Shown piece by piece: positions 9,949-18,251 of a DNA stretch of 64,000 nucleotides. The stretch lies in NCBI RefSeq assembly GCF_021026195.1, contig NZ_JAJNCT010000020.1, forward strand, positions 208,030-272,029, written 5' to 3'. The notes under the pieces are model-generated. The model ran no database searches and was not told the DNA's origin. It saw nothing but the letters and a program-made list of their open reading frames with translations. The translations under genes were made by a program, and so were the position numbers. Position 1 is the stretch's first letter, and every line of letters starts with the position of its first letter. Origin of the DNA: Comamonas koreensis (GTDB lineage Bacteria; Pseudomonadota; Gammaproteobacteria; Burkholderiales; Burkholderiaceae_C).

Positions 9949-11229
9949 ATGCACTATGACGTGGTGATTGTGGGCGGCGGTGCAGGTGGACTGGAACTGG
10001 CCGCACAACTGGGGCGCAAACTGGGCGCGCGCGAAGGGCGCGAGCGGGTCTTGCTGGTGGACAAAATGCCCTTCCATATCTGGAAGCCCACCTTGCACGA
10101 AGTGGCCGCTGGCACGCTGGATGCACACCAGGAAGGCCTGTCTTACACCGTGCTGGCGCGCCGCAACCATTTCAGTTTTGCAATGGGCGAATGCATGGGG
10201 CTGGATGCCGCCAAGCAAAGCATTGTGCTGGCGCCGGTGATCAACGATGCCGGCAAGCAGGTGGTGCCCGAGCGCGTCATCAGCTACCAGCACCTGGTGC
10301 TGGCCATGGGCAGCGGCTCCAATTCTTTTGGCACCCCAGGTATTGAGCATGCGTATTTGCTGGAGAGCGTGCGTGATGCGCAGCGCTTTCACGCCGACTG
10401 GCTCGGTGCCTGTGCCCATGCGTCTTATGCCGAGCCGCGTTCGCTGGCGGTGGCCATCGTCGGTGCCGGAGCCACGGGCGTGGAGCTGTCGGCCGAGCTG
10501 ATCGAGGCGCACCAGATGCTGCTGGAGAGTCTGTCGGACAGCCAGCGCTTCCGGCTCGATATCAGCCTGATCGAAGGCGGTGAGCGCATTCTGGGTGGAC
10601 TGCCGCCGCGCATCTCGGAGCAGGCCCGCGTCGCACTGGAGCGCAAGGGCGTGCGGGTGATGACCGGCACACGTGTGCAGTCGCTGGCGCAGGGCCAGGT
10701 GATCACGTCCAATGGCGAGGTGCCGGCCGATCTGATCGTCTGGGCCGCCGGCATCAAGGCAGCGGACAGCAATGCCCGTCTGGGGCTGGAGGTCAACCGC
10801 ATCAACCAGTTTGTCGTGGACGACCACCTGCGCACCAGTGCCAGCCGCATCTATGCAATGGGCGATTGCGCCGCCGCTACCTGGACCGAAGGCAAGACGG
10901 TGCCCGCGCGCGCGCAGGCCGCGCACCAGCAGGGCAGCTATTTGTGCAAGCTGCTGTTTGCGGCGCTCAAGGAGCGCTCGTTCAACGAGGTGTTTGTCTA
11001 CCAGGACTTTGGTTCGCTGGTCTCGCTGGGTGACAACAAGGGTGTGGGCAATCTGATGGGCGGTCTGTCGGGCAAGAACTTCTTTGTGCAGGGCCTCATA
11101 GCCAAGTGGATGTATATGTCCCTGCACCTGATGCACCACCGTGCCATTCTGGGCACCGGCAAGACAGCGGTGCTGGCACTGGCCCGTTTGCTGCAGCAAC
11201 GCGTGTCGGGCCGGATGAAGCTGCATTGA
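9949..11229 (+). CDS. ndh: type II NADH dehydrogenase (NDH-2)
   Basis: This single-subunit flavoprotein passes electrons from NADH to quinone without pumping protons. It has 426 residues. The FAD dinucleotide fold is at the N-terminus (VVIVGGGAGGLELA), the NADH fold at about residue 165 (VAIVGAGATGVELSAEL), and the second FAD contact at YAMGDCAA. The C-terminal hydrophobic segment (LIAKWMYMSLHLMHH) fits membrane attachment. GAGGAA lies before the ATG. An inverted repeat follows at 11237-11257 without a U-tract. Confidence 0.92.
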   Translation: MHYDVVIVGGGAGGLELAAQLGRKLGAREGRERVLLVDKMPFHIWKPTLHEVAAGTLDAHQEGLSYTVLARRNHFSFAMGECMGLDAAKQSIVLAPVINDAGKQVVPERVISYQHLVLAMGSGSNSFGTPGIEHAYLLESVRDAQRFHADWLGACAHASYAEPRSLAVAIVGAGATGVELSAELIEAHQMLLESLSDSQRFRLDISLIEGGERILGGLPPRISEQARVALERKGVRVMTGTRVQSLAQGQVITSNGEVPADLIVWAAGIKAADSNARLGLEVNRINQFVVDDHLRTSASRIYAMGDCAAATWTEGKTVPARAQAAHQQGSYLCKLLFAALKERSFNEVFVYQDFGSLVSLGDNKGVGNLMGGLSGKNFFVQGLIAKWMYMSLHLMHHRAILGTGKTAVLALARLLQQRVSGRMKLH

Positions 11230-11272
11230 CGCGGCACTGCCTGGCAGGCCCAGGCAGCGTCAAGCCCTGGGT

Positions 11273-11863
11273 TCAGATGTCGTCCGGCCCCAGGACGATA
11301 TCGAGCGAGCTGCCGCCAGCGAGCAGCTTTTGCACCAGCTCTGCAGAGGAGTCCGCGCCGTATTTGCGCATCAGCCGGGTGCGGTAGATCTCGACCGTGC
11401 GGTGGCTGATGCCCAGGCCCCGGCCAATCTCCTTGCTGGTCATGCCTTCGAGCAGATGGGCAGCGACCTCGCGCTCGCGGGCGGTGAGCTCGGCGCGCAC
11501 CGGGCGCAGCGCGCTCAGGTCCTCAAAGCTCCAGACACCGCCCTCATGCGGGTCGTCGCGGTTGAACGCGCGGCCCATCACATGGCACCAGAACATCTCG
11601 CCATTGGCGCGCTTCATGATGCGGTTGTCCGAATACAGGCCCTGCGCGCCCATGATCGGGGCGATGCGGCGGCCCAGGCGCTCGAACTCGTCGGCACTGG
11701 GGTAGAGGATCTGGAAGGACTGGCCCATCATCAGCTCGCGCGAGGTGCGGAACATGTCGCAGACCTGCTCGTTGCAGTCGATCATGACCCGCCGGTGGGA
11801 CACCACCAGGCCCACAGGCGCCATTTCGAAGGCTTGTCGGTAGTCGAGTGGTGTCACTGCCAT
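11273..11863 (-). CDS. PAS-LuxR transcriptional regulator
   Basis: This 196-residue protein has a PAS sensor domain at residues 10-115 (FEMAPVGLVVSHRRVMIDCNEQVCDMF...) and a LuxR/FixJ helix-turn-helix at 130-185 (LTAREREVAAHLLEGMTSKEIGRGLGISHRTVEIYRTRLMRKYG). It has no receiver domain, so it probably senses a small molecule or redox state directly. It is divergent from scoAB, with a perfect palindrome between the two genes. That points to control of 3-oxoacid CoA-transferase (inference). Confidence 0.9.
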   Translation of the reverse strand: MAVTPLDYRQAFEMAPVGLVVSHRRVMIDCNEQVCDMFRTSRELMMGQSFQILYPSADEFERLGRRIAPIMGAQGLYSDNRIMKRANGEMFWCHVMGRAFNRDDPHEGGVWSFEDLSALRPVRAELTAREREVAAHLLEGMTSKEIGRGLGISHRTVEIYRTRLMRKYGADSSAELVQKLLAGGSSLDIVLGPDDI

Positions 11864-11888
11864 GGCAAAAATTGTCCCCTTTACGAAA

Positions 11889-11912
11889 TACTACGTATCC
11901 TAATACGTAGTA
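11889..11912. promoter_or_regulatory. perfect 24-bp palindrome between PAS-LuxR gene and scoA, likely operator
   Basis: TACTACGTAT and ATACGTAGTA are perfect 10-base arms around CCTA. The site is 26 bases from the regulator start and 43 from the scoA start. LuxR-type HTH dimers bind dyads of about this size, so it is a strong candidate site for the divergent PAS-LuxR protein. Confidence 0.7.
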
Positions 11913-11954
11913 TGCTTGATTGGCGAAACAAGCCCTTCTTATCAGGAGACAAGT

Positions 11955-12656
11955 GTGAATAAGATCTACCCCAGTGCTGCGGACGCGCTCAAAGGCGTGG
12001 TGGCAGACAAGCAGTTAATGGCCGTGGGCGGCTTTGGCCTTTGCGGGATTCCCGAGGCCTTGATCGAAGCGCTGCGCGACAGCGGTGTCAAGGATCTGAC
12101 GGTGGCATCGAACAATGCCGGTGTGGACGGTTTTGGCCTGGGCAAGCTGCTGGAGACGCGCCAGATCAAGAAGATGATTGCGTCCTATGTGGGCGAGAAC
12201 AAGGAGTTCGAGCGCCAGTACCTGGCCGGCGAGCTGGAGCTGGAGTTCACCCCCCAGGGCACCCTGGCCGAGAAGATGCGCGCTGGCGGTGCTGGCATCC
12301 CCGCCTTCTTCACCAAGACCGGTGTGGGCACGCAAGTGGCCGAGGGCAAGGAGCTGCGCGAGTTCGATGGCGAGACCTATGTGATGGAGCGCTCCATCGT
12401 GGCGGACGTGTCGCTGGTCAAGGCTTGGCGCGCGGACAAGAGCGGCAACCTGCAGTTCCGCCTGACGGCACGCAACTTCAACCCGGCAGCGGCCACCTGC
12501 GGCAAGGTCTGCATCGTCGAGGTCGAGGAAATTGTTGAAGTCGGTGCGCTCAAGCCCGACGAGATCCATCTGCCGGGCATTTATGTGCACCGCCTGGTGC
12601 TCAATGCCACCCCCGAGAAGCGTATCGAAAAGCGCACCATCACCGAGAAGCAGTAA
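11955..12656 (+). CDS. scoA: 3-oxoacid CoA-transferase, subunit A
   Basis: Together with subunit B it transfers CoA from succinyl-CoA to a 3-oxoacid such as acetoacetate. The 233-residue protein shows the CoA-transferase family I alpha pattern: [13 protein letters not shown], then [13 protein letters not shown], then [17 protein letters not shown] start it at the GTG at 11955, five bases after AGGAGA, rather than at an ATG 39 bases upstream that has no ribosome site. Subunit B follows after ten bases. Control by the divergent PAS-LuxR protein is likely. Confidence 0.93.
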   Translation: MNKIYPSAADALKGVVADKQLMAVGGFGLCGIPEALIEALRDSGVKDLTVASNNAGVDGFGLGKLLETRQIKKMIASYVGENKEFERQYLAGELELEFTPQGTLAEKMRAGGAGIPAFFTKTGVGTQVAEGKELREFDGETYVMERSIVADVSLVKAWRADKSGNLQFRLTARNFNPAAATCGKVCIVEVEEIVEVGALKPDEIHLPGIYVHRLVLNATPEKRIEKRTITEKQ

Positions 12657-12666
12657 GGAGCCAGTC

Positions 12667-13305
12667 ATGCCTTGGACCCAAGACCAAATGGCCGCACGTG
12701 CGGCGCAAGAGCTGGAAGACGGCTTCTATGTGAACCTCGGTATCGGCATTCCTACCTTGGTGGCCAACCACACCGGTGACAAGGAAGTGTGGCTGCAATC
12801 GGAAAACGGCATGCTGGGCATCGGCCCCTTCCCGACCGAGGATGCCATTGACGCCGACCTGATCAATGCCGGCAAGCAGACGGTGACCACGATTGCCGGT
12901 TCGTCCATCTTCAGCTCGGACCAGTCCTTTGCGATGATCCGTGGCGGCAAGATCAACCTGTCCATCCTGGGTGCCATGCAGGTGTCCGAAAAGGGTGACC
13001 TGGCCAACTGGATGATTCCAGGCAAGATGGTCAAGGGCATGGGCGGCGCGATGGACCTGGTGGCCGGCGTCAAGCGCGTGATCGTGCTGATGGAACATGT
13101 GGCCAGGAAGAAGGACGGCACCACCGACCTGAAGATCTTGAAAGACTGCACCTTGCCGTTGACCGGCGTGGGCGTGGTGGACCGCATCATCACCGACCTG
13201 GGTGTGTTCGATGTGGTGCCTGAAGGCCTGAAGGTGGTCGAGCTGGCCCCTGAGGTGAGCTTTGACGAGGTGCAGTCCAAGACCGGCGTCAGCCTGATCC
13301 AATAA
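12667..13305 (+). CDS. scoB: 3-oxoacid CoA-transferase, subunit B
   Basis: This 212-residue beta subunit contains the catalytic glutamate in the SENG motif ([11 protein letters not shown]), which forms the enzyme-CoA thioester. It also shows the [10 protein letters not shown] entry and the [15 protein letters not shown] stretch. AAGGAG lies before the ATG. It is the last gene of the scoAB operon; an intrinsic terminator follows 42 bases later. It would serve ketone-body, poly-hydroxybutyrate or 3-oxoadipate-type catabolism; the exact oxoacid is not decidable. Confidence 0.94.
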   Translation: MPWTQDQMAARAAQELEDGFYVNLGIGIPTLVANHTGDKEVWLQSENGMLGIGPFPTEDAIDADLINAGKQTVTTIAGSSIFSSDQSFAMIRGGKINLSILGAMQVSEKGDLANWMIPGKMVKGMGGAMDLVAGVKRVIVLMEHVARKKDGTTDLKILKDCTLPLTGVGVVDRIITDLGVFDVVPEGLKVVELAPEVSFDEVQSKTGVSLIQ

Positions 13306-13347
13306 GCGCAGCTGCCCAGCCCTTGCCGGCTGGCGCTGTGCAAACGA

Positions 13348-13378
13348 GCCCGCCCATCGATCGATGGCGGGCTTTTTT
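13348..13378 (+). terminator. intrinsic terminator of scoAB
   Basis: GCCCGC-CATCGA pairs with TCGATG-GCGGGC with one bulged C, followed by six T residues. The trailing sequence belongs to a 33-base near-repeat also found after metI. Confidence 0.9.
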
Positions 13379-13468
13379 CATGGGCAGGCAGCTGCTGTCG
13401 CTTTCCCCATTGCCGGGCCACAGCGCAGGCGACATACTGCGCAGATCCCTTCTCAGACCGTTAGCCCC

Positions 13469-14215
13469 ATGAACGCTCCCTTCGCGCCTGCCGACCTTTC
13501 CCACCCCTTGTTTGTCCGCCCCGATGTGCTGCGCATGCGCGAGGACATGGCGCTGGCCTTGCGGGCCGCTGCGCACTTTGGCCTGGGGGAGGGCGTTTGC
13601 AACCATTTCAGCATGGCGCTGCCCGATGGCCAGCATTTTCTGCTGAACCCGCGCGGCCTGATGTGGAGCGAGATCCAGGCGGACGATGTGGTGATGGTGG
13701 ATGCCCAAGGCACGGTGGTGGCTGGCGGCCATGTGGTCGAGCCGACGGCGATGTTCATCCATGCCGCAGTGCACCGCATTGCGCGCAAGACCTGCGTGCT
13801 GCACACCCATATGCCCTATGCCACCGCCTTGACCCTGACCACGCAGCGCGCACTGGACACCACCTTGAGCCAGAACGCCATGCGCTTCCACGGCCGCCTG
13901 TCCATCGACGCGCAGTACAACGGCTTTGCGCTGGACGACAGCGAAGGCGCGCGCATCGCTCAGGCCATGCAGGGCGCGGACATCAGCTTTTTGGGCAACC
14001 ACGGCATCATCGTCTGCGGTGAACGCATGGACTATGCCTTTGACGACCTGTACTACCTGGAGCGTGCCTGCCAGTCGCAGGTGCTGGCGCAGTCGACCGG
14101 TGTGCCGCTGGCACCCTGCGATCCGGCGCTGGCCGCGCGCGTGGCTGAGCAGGCCAATGGCGAGCGTCTGCAGTCGACGCTGTTCTTTGAAGCGCTGCGC
14201 CGCCAGATTCGTTGA
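13469..14215 (+). CDS. class II aldolase/adducin-family protein
   Basis: This 248-residue protein has the zinc-aldolase fold of fuculose-phosphate aldolase and ribulose-5-phosphate epimerase relatives. It has NHFSMALPDGQHFLLNPRG near the N-terminus, the metal histidines in LHTHMPYATALT, and GNHGIIVCG. I use the ATG at MNAPFAPAD; the longer frame would start inside the scoAB terminator. Many such proteins in beta-proteobacteria have no assigned substrate, and no neighbour helps here. Confidence 0.85.
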   Translation: MNAPFAPADLSHPLFVRPDVLRMREDMALALRAAAHFGLGEGVCNHFSMALPDGQHFLLNPRGLMWSEIQADDVVMVDAQGTVVAGGHVVEPTAMFIHAAVHRIARKTCVLHTHMPYATALTLTTQRALDTTLSQNAMRFHGRLSIDAQYNGFALDDSEGARIAQAMQGADISFLGNHGIIVCGERMDYAFDDLYYLERACQSQVLAQSTGVPLAPCDPALAARVAEQANGERLQSTLFFEALRRQIR

Positions 14216-14468
14216 TTTGACCGGGGCACGGTGGTGGTCCCGCCCAGCCGGCGCGCAGCTTCTTACAATGGCCTGCGCATTCAGCCCTTGCACCAGCAGT
14301 AGCGGCTGCTGCAAGCTGTGCCGCCGCAGACCCACGGCAAAGCTGAGCTGGCATTTACAGGCGGGCGACTGTCTGCCGATGGTGCGGCCAAACCCCGGTA
14401 GTTAGCAAACCCGGCCGCGATTGGTGGCAGCCTGCCGGCGTTGCCTGTGGTTTTTCCTGGAGAGATGG

Positions 14469-14999
14469 ATGACTGAGAGACACTGGGTGCGCTGCACCCA
14501 CGACCGGCATGCGCCGGCCATTTTGGCGATTCTGAACGACGCCATCGTCAACAGCACGGCGCTGTATGACTACCAGCCGCGCAATGCCGACAATATGCGG
14601 ACCTGGTTTGATGCCAAGCTCAAGGGCGGCTACCCGGTCATCGGCATCGAGGACGCGGCCGGCGAGCTGCTGGGCTTTGCCAGCTATGGCGCCTTTCGCG
14701 CCTATCCGGCCTACAAGTACACCGTGGAGCACTCGGTCTATGTGCGTGCTGACCAGCGCGGCCAGGGACTGGGCCTGCAACTGATGGAGGCCATCATCGA
14801 AGAGGCGCGTTTGAACGATGTGCACGCGCTGGTCGGCGCCATCGATGCGGCCAATGCCGGCTCGATCGCCTTGCATGAACGCCTGGGTTTCAAGTCCGTC
14901 GGCTTGATGCCCCAGGTAGGCTTTAAATTTGGGCGTTGGCTGGACCTGGCCTTGTACCAATTGCTGCTGCAGACGCCGGCCCATCCGGTGGACGGTTGA
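14469..14999 (+). CDS. GNAT N-acetyltransferase (phosphinothricin acetyltransferase-like)
   Basis: This 176-residue single-domain GNAT protein closely resembles the Pat/YncA group. It has an N-terminal substrate strand, then VEHSVYVRADQRGQGLGLQLM carrying the acetyl-CoA pyrophosphate loop (R/Q-x-x-G-x-G), then IDAANAGSIALHERLGF. The group acetylates phosphinothricin or methionine sulfoximine-like amines. A strong GGAGAG precedes the ATG. A TACAAT -10-like box lies about 200 bases upstream at 14264-14269, implying a long leader. Confidence 0.87.
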   Translation: MTERHWVRCTHDRHAPAILAILNDAIVNSTALYDYQPRNADNMRTWFDAKLKGGYPVIGIEDAAGELLGFASYGAFRAYPAYKYTVEHSVYVRADQRGQGLGLQLMEAIIEEARLNDVHALVGAIDAANAGSIALHERLGFKSVGLMPQVGFKFGRWLDLALYQLLLQTPAHPVDG

Positions 15000-15182
15000 G
15001 TCTGGCTGCCATGTCGTGCATGCATGGGATAATCCGCGCTTTCGCGCAGCGCGGGCCCAGATGGCCTGCGATGGCTGTATCGAGGCTCGATCACTCTGCG
15101 CAGTTGCCGTGCCGGCGTTTATCGCTGGCACCGGCGCTTGCCCCTGATCTTGAGACTGGCCTATGTTGCCAGCGTGTGCCTT

Positions 15183-16241
15183 ATGTCCCATCGACAGCCT
15201 GTTCGCATCAGCGACATCCCCAAGTTTGACACCATCGTCGACGCCCGTTCGCCCGCCGAGTTTGCGCTAGACCATATCCCCGGGGCCATCAACTGCCCGG
15301 TGCTGAGCAACGAGGAACGGGCCCAGATCGGCACCATCTACAAGCAGGTCAGCCCGTTTGAGGCCAAGCGCCTGGGCGCGGCCTATGTCAGCGCCAATCT
15401 GGCGCGCCACCTGCACGACACCTTCCACGACCGGCCTGCCAACTGGAAACCGCTGGTCTACTGCTGGCGCGGCGGCCTGCGCAGTGGCTCGATGGTGACC
15501 TGGCTGCGCCTGGTGGGCTGGGATGCGCAGCAGCTGGCCGGTGGCTACAAGGGCTTTCGCGGCCATGTGATCGAGCGGCTGGAATCGCTGGTGCCGCGCC
15601 TGCGCCTGCAGGTACTTTGCGGCGCCACCGGCAGTGCCAAAACGCGGGTCCTGCATGCGCTGGCAGCGCAGGGCGCACAGGTGATTGACCTGGAGGGCTA
15701 TGCCAGCCACAAGGGCTCGCTGCTGGGCCAGCTGCCTGGCGTGGAGCAGCCCAGCCAGAAGCACTTCGAGACCTTGCTCGCGACGCAGATCGGCCAGTTC
15801 GATCTGGAGCGCCCGGTGTTTATCGAAGGTGAAAGCGCCAAGATCGGGCGCATCTCGGTGCCAATGGCGCTGGTCGAGCATATGCGGCAGGCGCCGGTCA
15901 TCGAGATCAAGGCCTCCGCACAAGCCCGCCTGGCCTATTTGCTGCGCGACTATGCTTACCTGGGCGCCGACGCGGGTTTGCTGGCCACCAGGCTGGGCTA
16001 TCTGAAGGAGCTGCAAGGCAAGGAGGTCGTTGGCCGCTGGCAAGGCTGGGCTGTGCAGGGCGAGCTCGCACCACTGTTTGCCGAGCTGATGGCCTTGCAT
16101 TACGACCCGCATTACGAGCGCAGCCAGGCGCGCAATTTTGCCCATTGGACGGCACGCCAGAGCCTGGAGACCGATGATCTTTCGGACCTGCGCATTGGCG
16201 AGTTGGCGGCGCAGATCAGGCGGCAGGCTATTGAAGCCTGA
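15183..16241 (+). CDS. mnmH: tRNA 2-selenouridine synthase
   Basis: MnmH (SelU/YbbB) replaces sulphur by selenium in 2-thiouridine at the wobble position of tRNAs for Lys, Glu and Gln, using selenophosphate. The 352-residue protein has an N-terminal rhodanese domain with C94 in YCWRGGLRS and a C-terminal P-loop domain with GATGSAKT (147-154). The start at MSHRQPVR is chosen because the longer frame has no rhodanese similarity. No selD is seen in this window. Confidence 0.93.
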   Translation: MSHRQPVRISDIPKFDTIVDARSPAEFALDHIPGAINCPVLSNEERAQIGTIYKQVSPFEAKRLGAAYVSANLARHLHDTFHDRPANWKPLVYCWRGGLRSGSMVTWLRLVGWDAQQLAGGYKGFRGHVIERLESLVPRLRLQVLCGATGSAKTRVLHALAAQGAQVIDLEGYASHKGSLLGQLPGVEQPSQKHFETLLATQIGQFDLERPVFIEGESAKIGRISVPMALVEHMRQAPVIEIKASAQARLAYLLRDYAYLGADAGLLATRLGYLKELQGKEVVGRWQGWAVQGELAPLFAELMALHYDPHYERSQARNFAHWTARQSLETDDLSDLRIGELAAQIRRQAIEA

Positions 16242-16260
16242 TGGCCCTTTGAAAAGGTTT

Positions 16261-16929
16261 TTAGAGCGTCGGCAGACCGAATCGCTGCCCCAGTGGCGAG
16301 AACAGCAGGCACAGCCCCACCAGGTTGAGCACCACCGTCAGCCAGAACACCTGCAAAAATTCCTGCTTGCTGGATTTGTGGCGCAGCCAGCGCTGGGCCA
16401 GCAAGGCGCCGGGCCAGCCACCCAGCAAACCCAGCAGCCACAAGTGCTTCTCCGGCGTGCGCCAGTGTCCTTGCTGCGCGGCAGCCTTGTCCCAGGCATA
16501 CCAGGCAAAAGTGACCAGCGAGGCCAGCAGATACCAGCCTGCAGCGCGCCAGGTGGAGCCAAAACTCAGGCCCAGCACCAGCAACAGAGCCGCCAACGCG
16601 GGGATGAACAACAGGGCCGCGCCGCCGGCTGCGCCCGATCGGGCTGCGCTGGTGGCTTGGCGCTGCGGGCGCGGGGTTGCGGCCCGTGGGCGTGCAGGAT
16701 GCGTCGATGGCGTTACCGCTGCGCCCAGCACGCGGGCGCGGCTGGCCCGGGGTCTGTCGCCAGCAGGCTTGCCCAGCACATAGCTCAGGCGCTGGCGGGC
16801 TTGGGGCCGGGCGGCGGTGTTCTGGAAGGCGGAGATGTGCACAAAAACGGGCGGTCCGCCGCCATCGGGGGCGATGAAGCCAAAGCCGCGCTCATCGTTC
16901 CAGGATTGCAGGGTGCCCTCAAACAGCAT
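16261..16929 (-). CDS. cold-shock domain / DUF1294 membrane fusion protein
   Basis: This 222-residue protein begins with a cold-shock nucleic-acid-binding fold at residues 1-65 (G-T-L-Q-S-W-N-D-E-R-G-F-G-F-I, then VFVHISAF). A basic Ala/Arg/Pro linker (70-100) follows, then a C-terminal DUF1294 domain with about four membrane segments (FIPALAALLLVLGL, WYLLASLVTFAWYAW, LWLLGLLGGWPGALLAQ, FWLTVVLNLVGLCLL). The fusion would put an RNA- or ssDNA-binding module at the inner membrane. The start overlaps the DUF523 gene by 11 bases. Function is unknown. Confidence 0.85.
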   Translation of the reverse strand: MLFEGTLQSWNDERGFGFIAPDGGGPPVFVHISAFQNTAARPQARQRLSYVLGKPAGDRPRASRARVLGAAVTPSTHPARPRAATPRPQRQATSAARSGAAGGAALLFIPALAALLLVLGLSFGSTWRAAGWYLLASLVTFAWYAWDKAAAQQGHWRTPEKHLWLLGLLGGWPGALLAQRWLRHKSSKQEFLQVFWLTVVLNLVGLCLLFSPLGQRFGLPTL

Positions 16930-17425
16930 AGGCCTCCAACTGCGCCGCAGCCGCTTCCCATTGGTTCTCGCTGAAAACCGCTACACCGGCCTGGCGCAGC
17001 AGGCTGCAGGCCAGTCCTTCGCCCGGCACGGTGTGGCCGGCAAACTGCCCGTCATAGACCTGGCTGGAGCCGCAGGTCGGGCTGAACTCCTTGAGCACCG
17101 CCACCCGGATGCCATGGCGCTGCACCAATTGCAGTGCCAGTTGCGCGCCATGTACAAAGGCGGCAGTCAGGTCGTTGCCCGCGCTGTCGCGCACCTGGGC
17201 GGCATGGCGCAGCACCGCGATGCTGGTGCCACCGACAATTTCGGCGGGTAAACGGGGGGTGGGCAGGCCTGCAGCCATCTCGGGGCAGAGGCTCACCACC
17301 TGTTGCCGTGCCAGCCAGCGATCCAGCACCGCGTGCTGCGCCCCTTTGTGGCTGCCGTCATAGCGCACGGGCTGGCCGAGCAGGCAGCCGCTGACCAGCA
17401 CCTTGGGGAGCGCGGGCTTCAGCAT
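16919..17425 (-). CDS. DUF523 (YbbK-type) protein
   Basis: This 168-residue protein matches DUF523 throughout: KVLVSGCLLGQPVRYDG near the N-terminus, CPEMAAGLPTPR in the middle, and LKEFSPTCGSSQVYDG toward the end. Three conserved cysteines (in SGCLLG, SLCPE and SPTCGS) may bind a metal or cluster. The family is implicated in tRNA thio-modification in some bacteria, but I treat function as unknown here. It overlaps both neighbours on the minus strand (7 and 11 bases). Confidence 0.85.
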   Translation of the reverse strand: MLKPALPKVLVSGCLLGQPVRYDGSHKGAQHAVLDRWLARQQVVSLCPEMAAGLPTPRLPAEIVGGTSIAVLRHAAQVRDSAGNDLTAAFVHGAQLALQLVQRHGIRVAVLKEFSPTCGSSQVYDGQFAGHTVPGEGLACSLLRQAGVAVFSENQWEAAAAQLEAYAV

Positions 17426-17862
17426 GCCAGCACCTCCACCTGCCGGGCCAGTTCGCTGGACTCGCAGCGCAGGCTGCTGCCGCTGAGCTGCAGTTGCAGC
17501 TCATGGGCGAATTGCAGATGCAGGTTGAGCGCCTCTGCCTGGTAATCGCTGGGCGCAGGCAAGATGCTGAGCCGTTGCTGGCCCAGCTGCAGCCAGCCGC
17601 TGGCCAGCAAGCCAAAGGCTTGCGCCTGGTCTGCGGCTGCGGGCGGGCAGGGCGTCAGCAGCAGGCGCAGGCCATTGCTGTAGCGGCGCAGGATGTTGTT
17701 TTCCTGGTGCTCAATAACCAGCGCGGCTGAAAATTCGATGCTGCAGCCTTCCGCGGTGGGGTGGATACGGCTGATTTCGGAGTCGGCAAATTCAAACTGG
17801 CGAGGCATTCCGCGATTGTCGCAGACCGAGGCGAGCGCCTGCCGCAGTTCTGAAGGGCTCAT
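17419..17862 (-). CDS. uncharacterised 147-residue protein
   Basis: I do not recognise this family. The start is placed at the ATG overlapping the stop of the GFA gene as ATGA; the longer frame begins at a GTG inside that gene. The protein has no signal peptide or membrane segment. It alternates short hydrophobic strands (SIEFSAALVIEH, GLRLLLTPCP) with glutamine/leucine-rich stretches (LHLQFAHELQLQLSG), suggesting a beta-rich soluble fold. Its coupling to GFA and DUF523 genes implies a shared role. Confidence 0.65.
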   Translation of the reverse strand: MSPSELRQALASVCDNRGMPRQFEFADSEISRIHPTAEGCSIEFSAALVIEHQENNILRRYSNGLRLLLTPCPPAAADQAQAFGLLASGWLQLGQQRLSILPAPSDYQAEALNLHLQFAHELQLQLSGSSLRCESSELARQVEVLAC

Positions 17863-18251
17863 GCCGCGCCGGATTGCGCCACGCACTCAGCCAGCCAGGG
17901 CATCGCTGATGTGGTCCAGATTTGCCGCTTGGGCGGCAGCTGTGCGCGTTCCTCCACGCAGCCCAGGCGGATCACCACAAACTCCGGGTTCTGGGCGGCG
18001 CAGCCGTAGAGCGGCGTGCCGCAGACGGGGCAAAAGACCTGGTTGCGGCGCTGGCCGCTTTGCGCGGTCTTGGTATAGGTCTGTACCGGGCCCTGCAGCG
18101 AAAAATCGGCCATCGCGGCTTTGACGATCGCGCGCATCGGTGCGCCTGACAGCACCTGGCAGTCGCTGCAATGGCATACGCTGACCTGGCTGGGGTCGAT
18201 CAAGGCGGTAAAGCGAACCGCTTGGCAGTGGCAAGTGCCGTGGATGAGCAT
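17859..18251 (-). CDS. GFA-family (glutathione-dependent formaldehyde-activating-like) protein
   Basis: This 130-residue zinc protein of the CENP-V/GFA family has metal cysteines in HGTCHCQAVRF (C7, C9), VCHCSDCQ (C26, C28, C31) and a later FCPVCGTPLYG pair. The start at MLIHGTCHC gives the usual family length. It is the first gene of the four-gene minus-strand cluster ending at 16261. True formaldehyde-glutathione activity is not established for most relatives, so substrate is left open. Confidence 0.85.
   Translation of the reverse strand: MLIHGTCHCQAVRFTALIDPSQVSVCHCSDCQVLSGAPMRAIVKAAMADFSLQGPVQTYTKTAQSGQRRNQVFCPVCGTPLYGCAAQNPEFVVIRLGCVEERAQLPPKRQIWTTSAMPWLAECVAQSGAA

Noticed and set aside
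14216..14468. A gene in the 253 bases before the GNAT gene
   Set aside because: No frame with a ribosome site or family similarity; the region only offers a TACAAT-like box.
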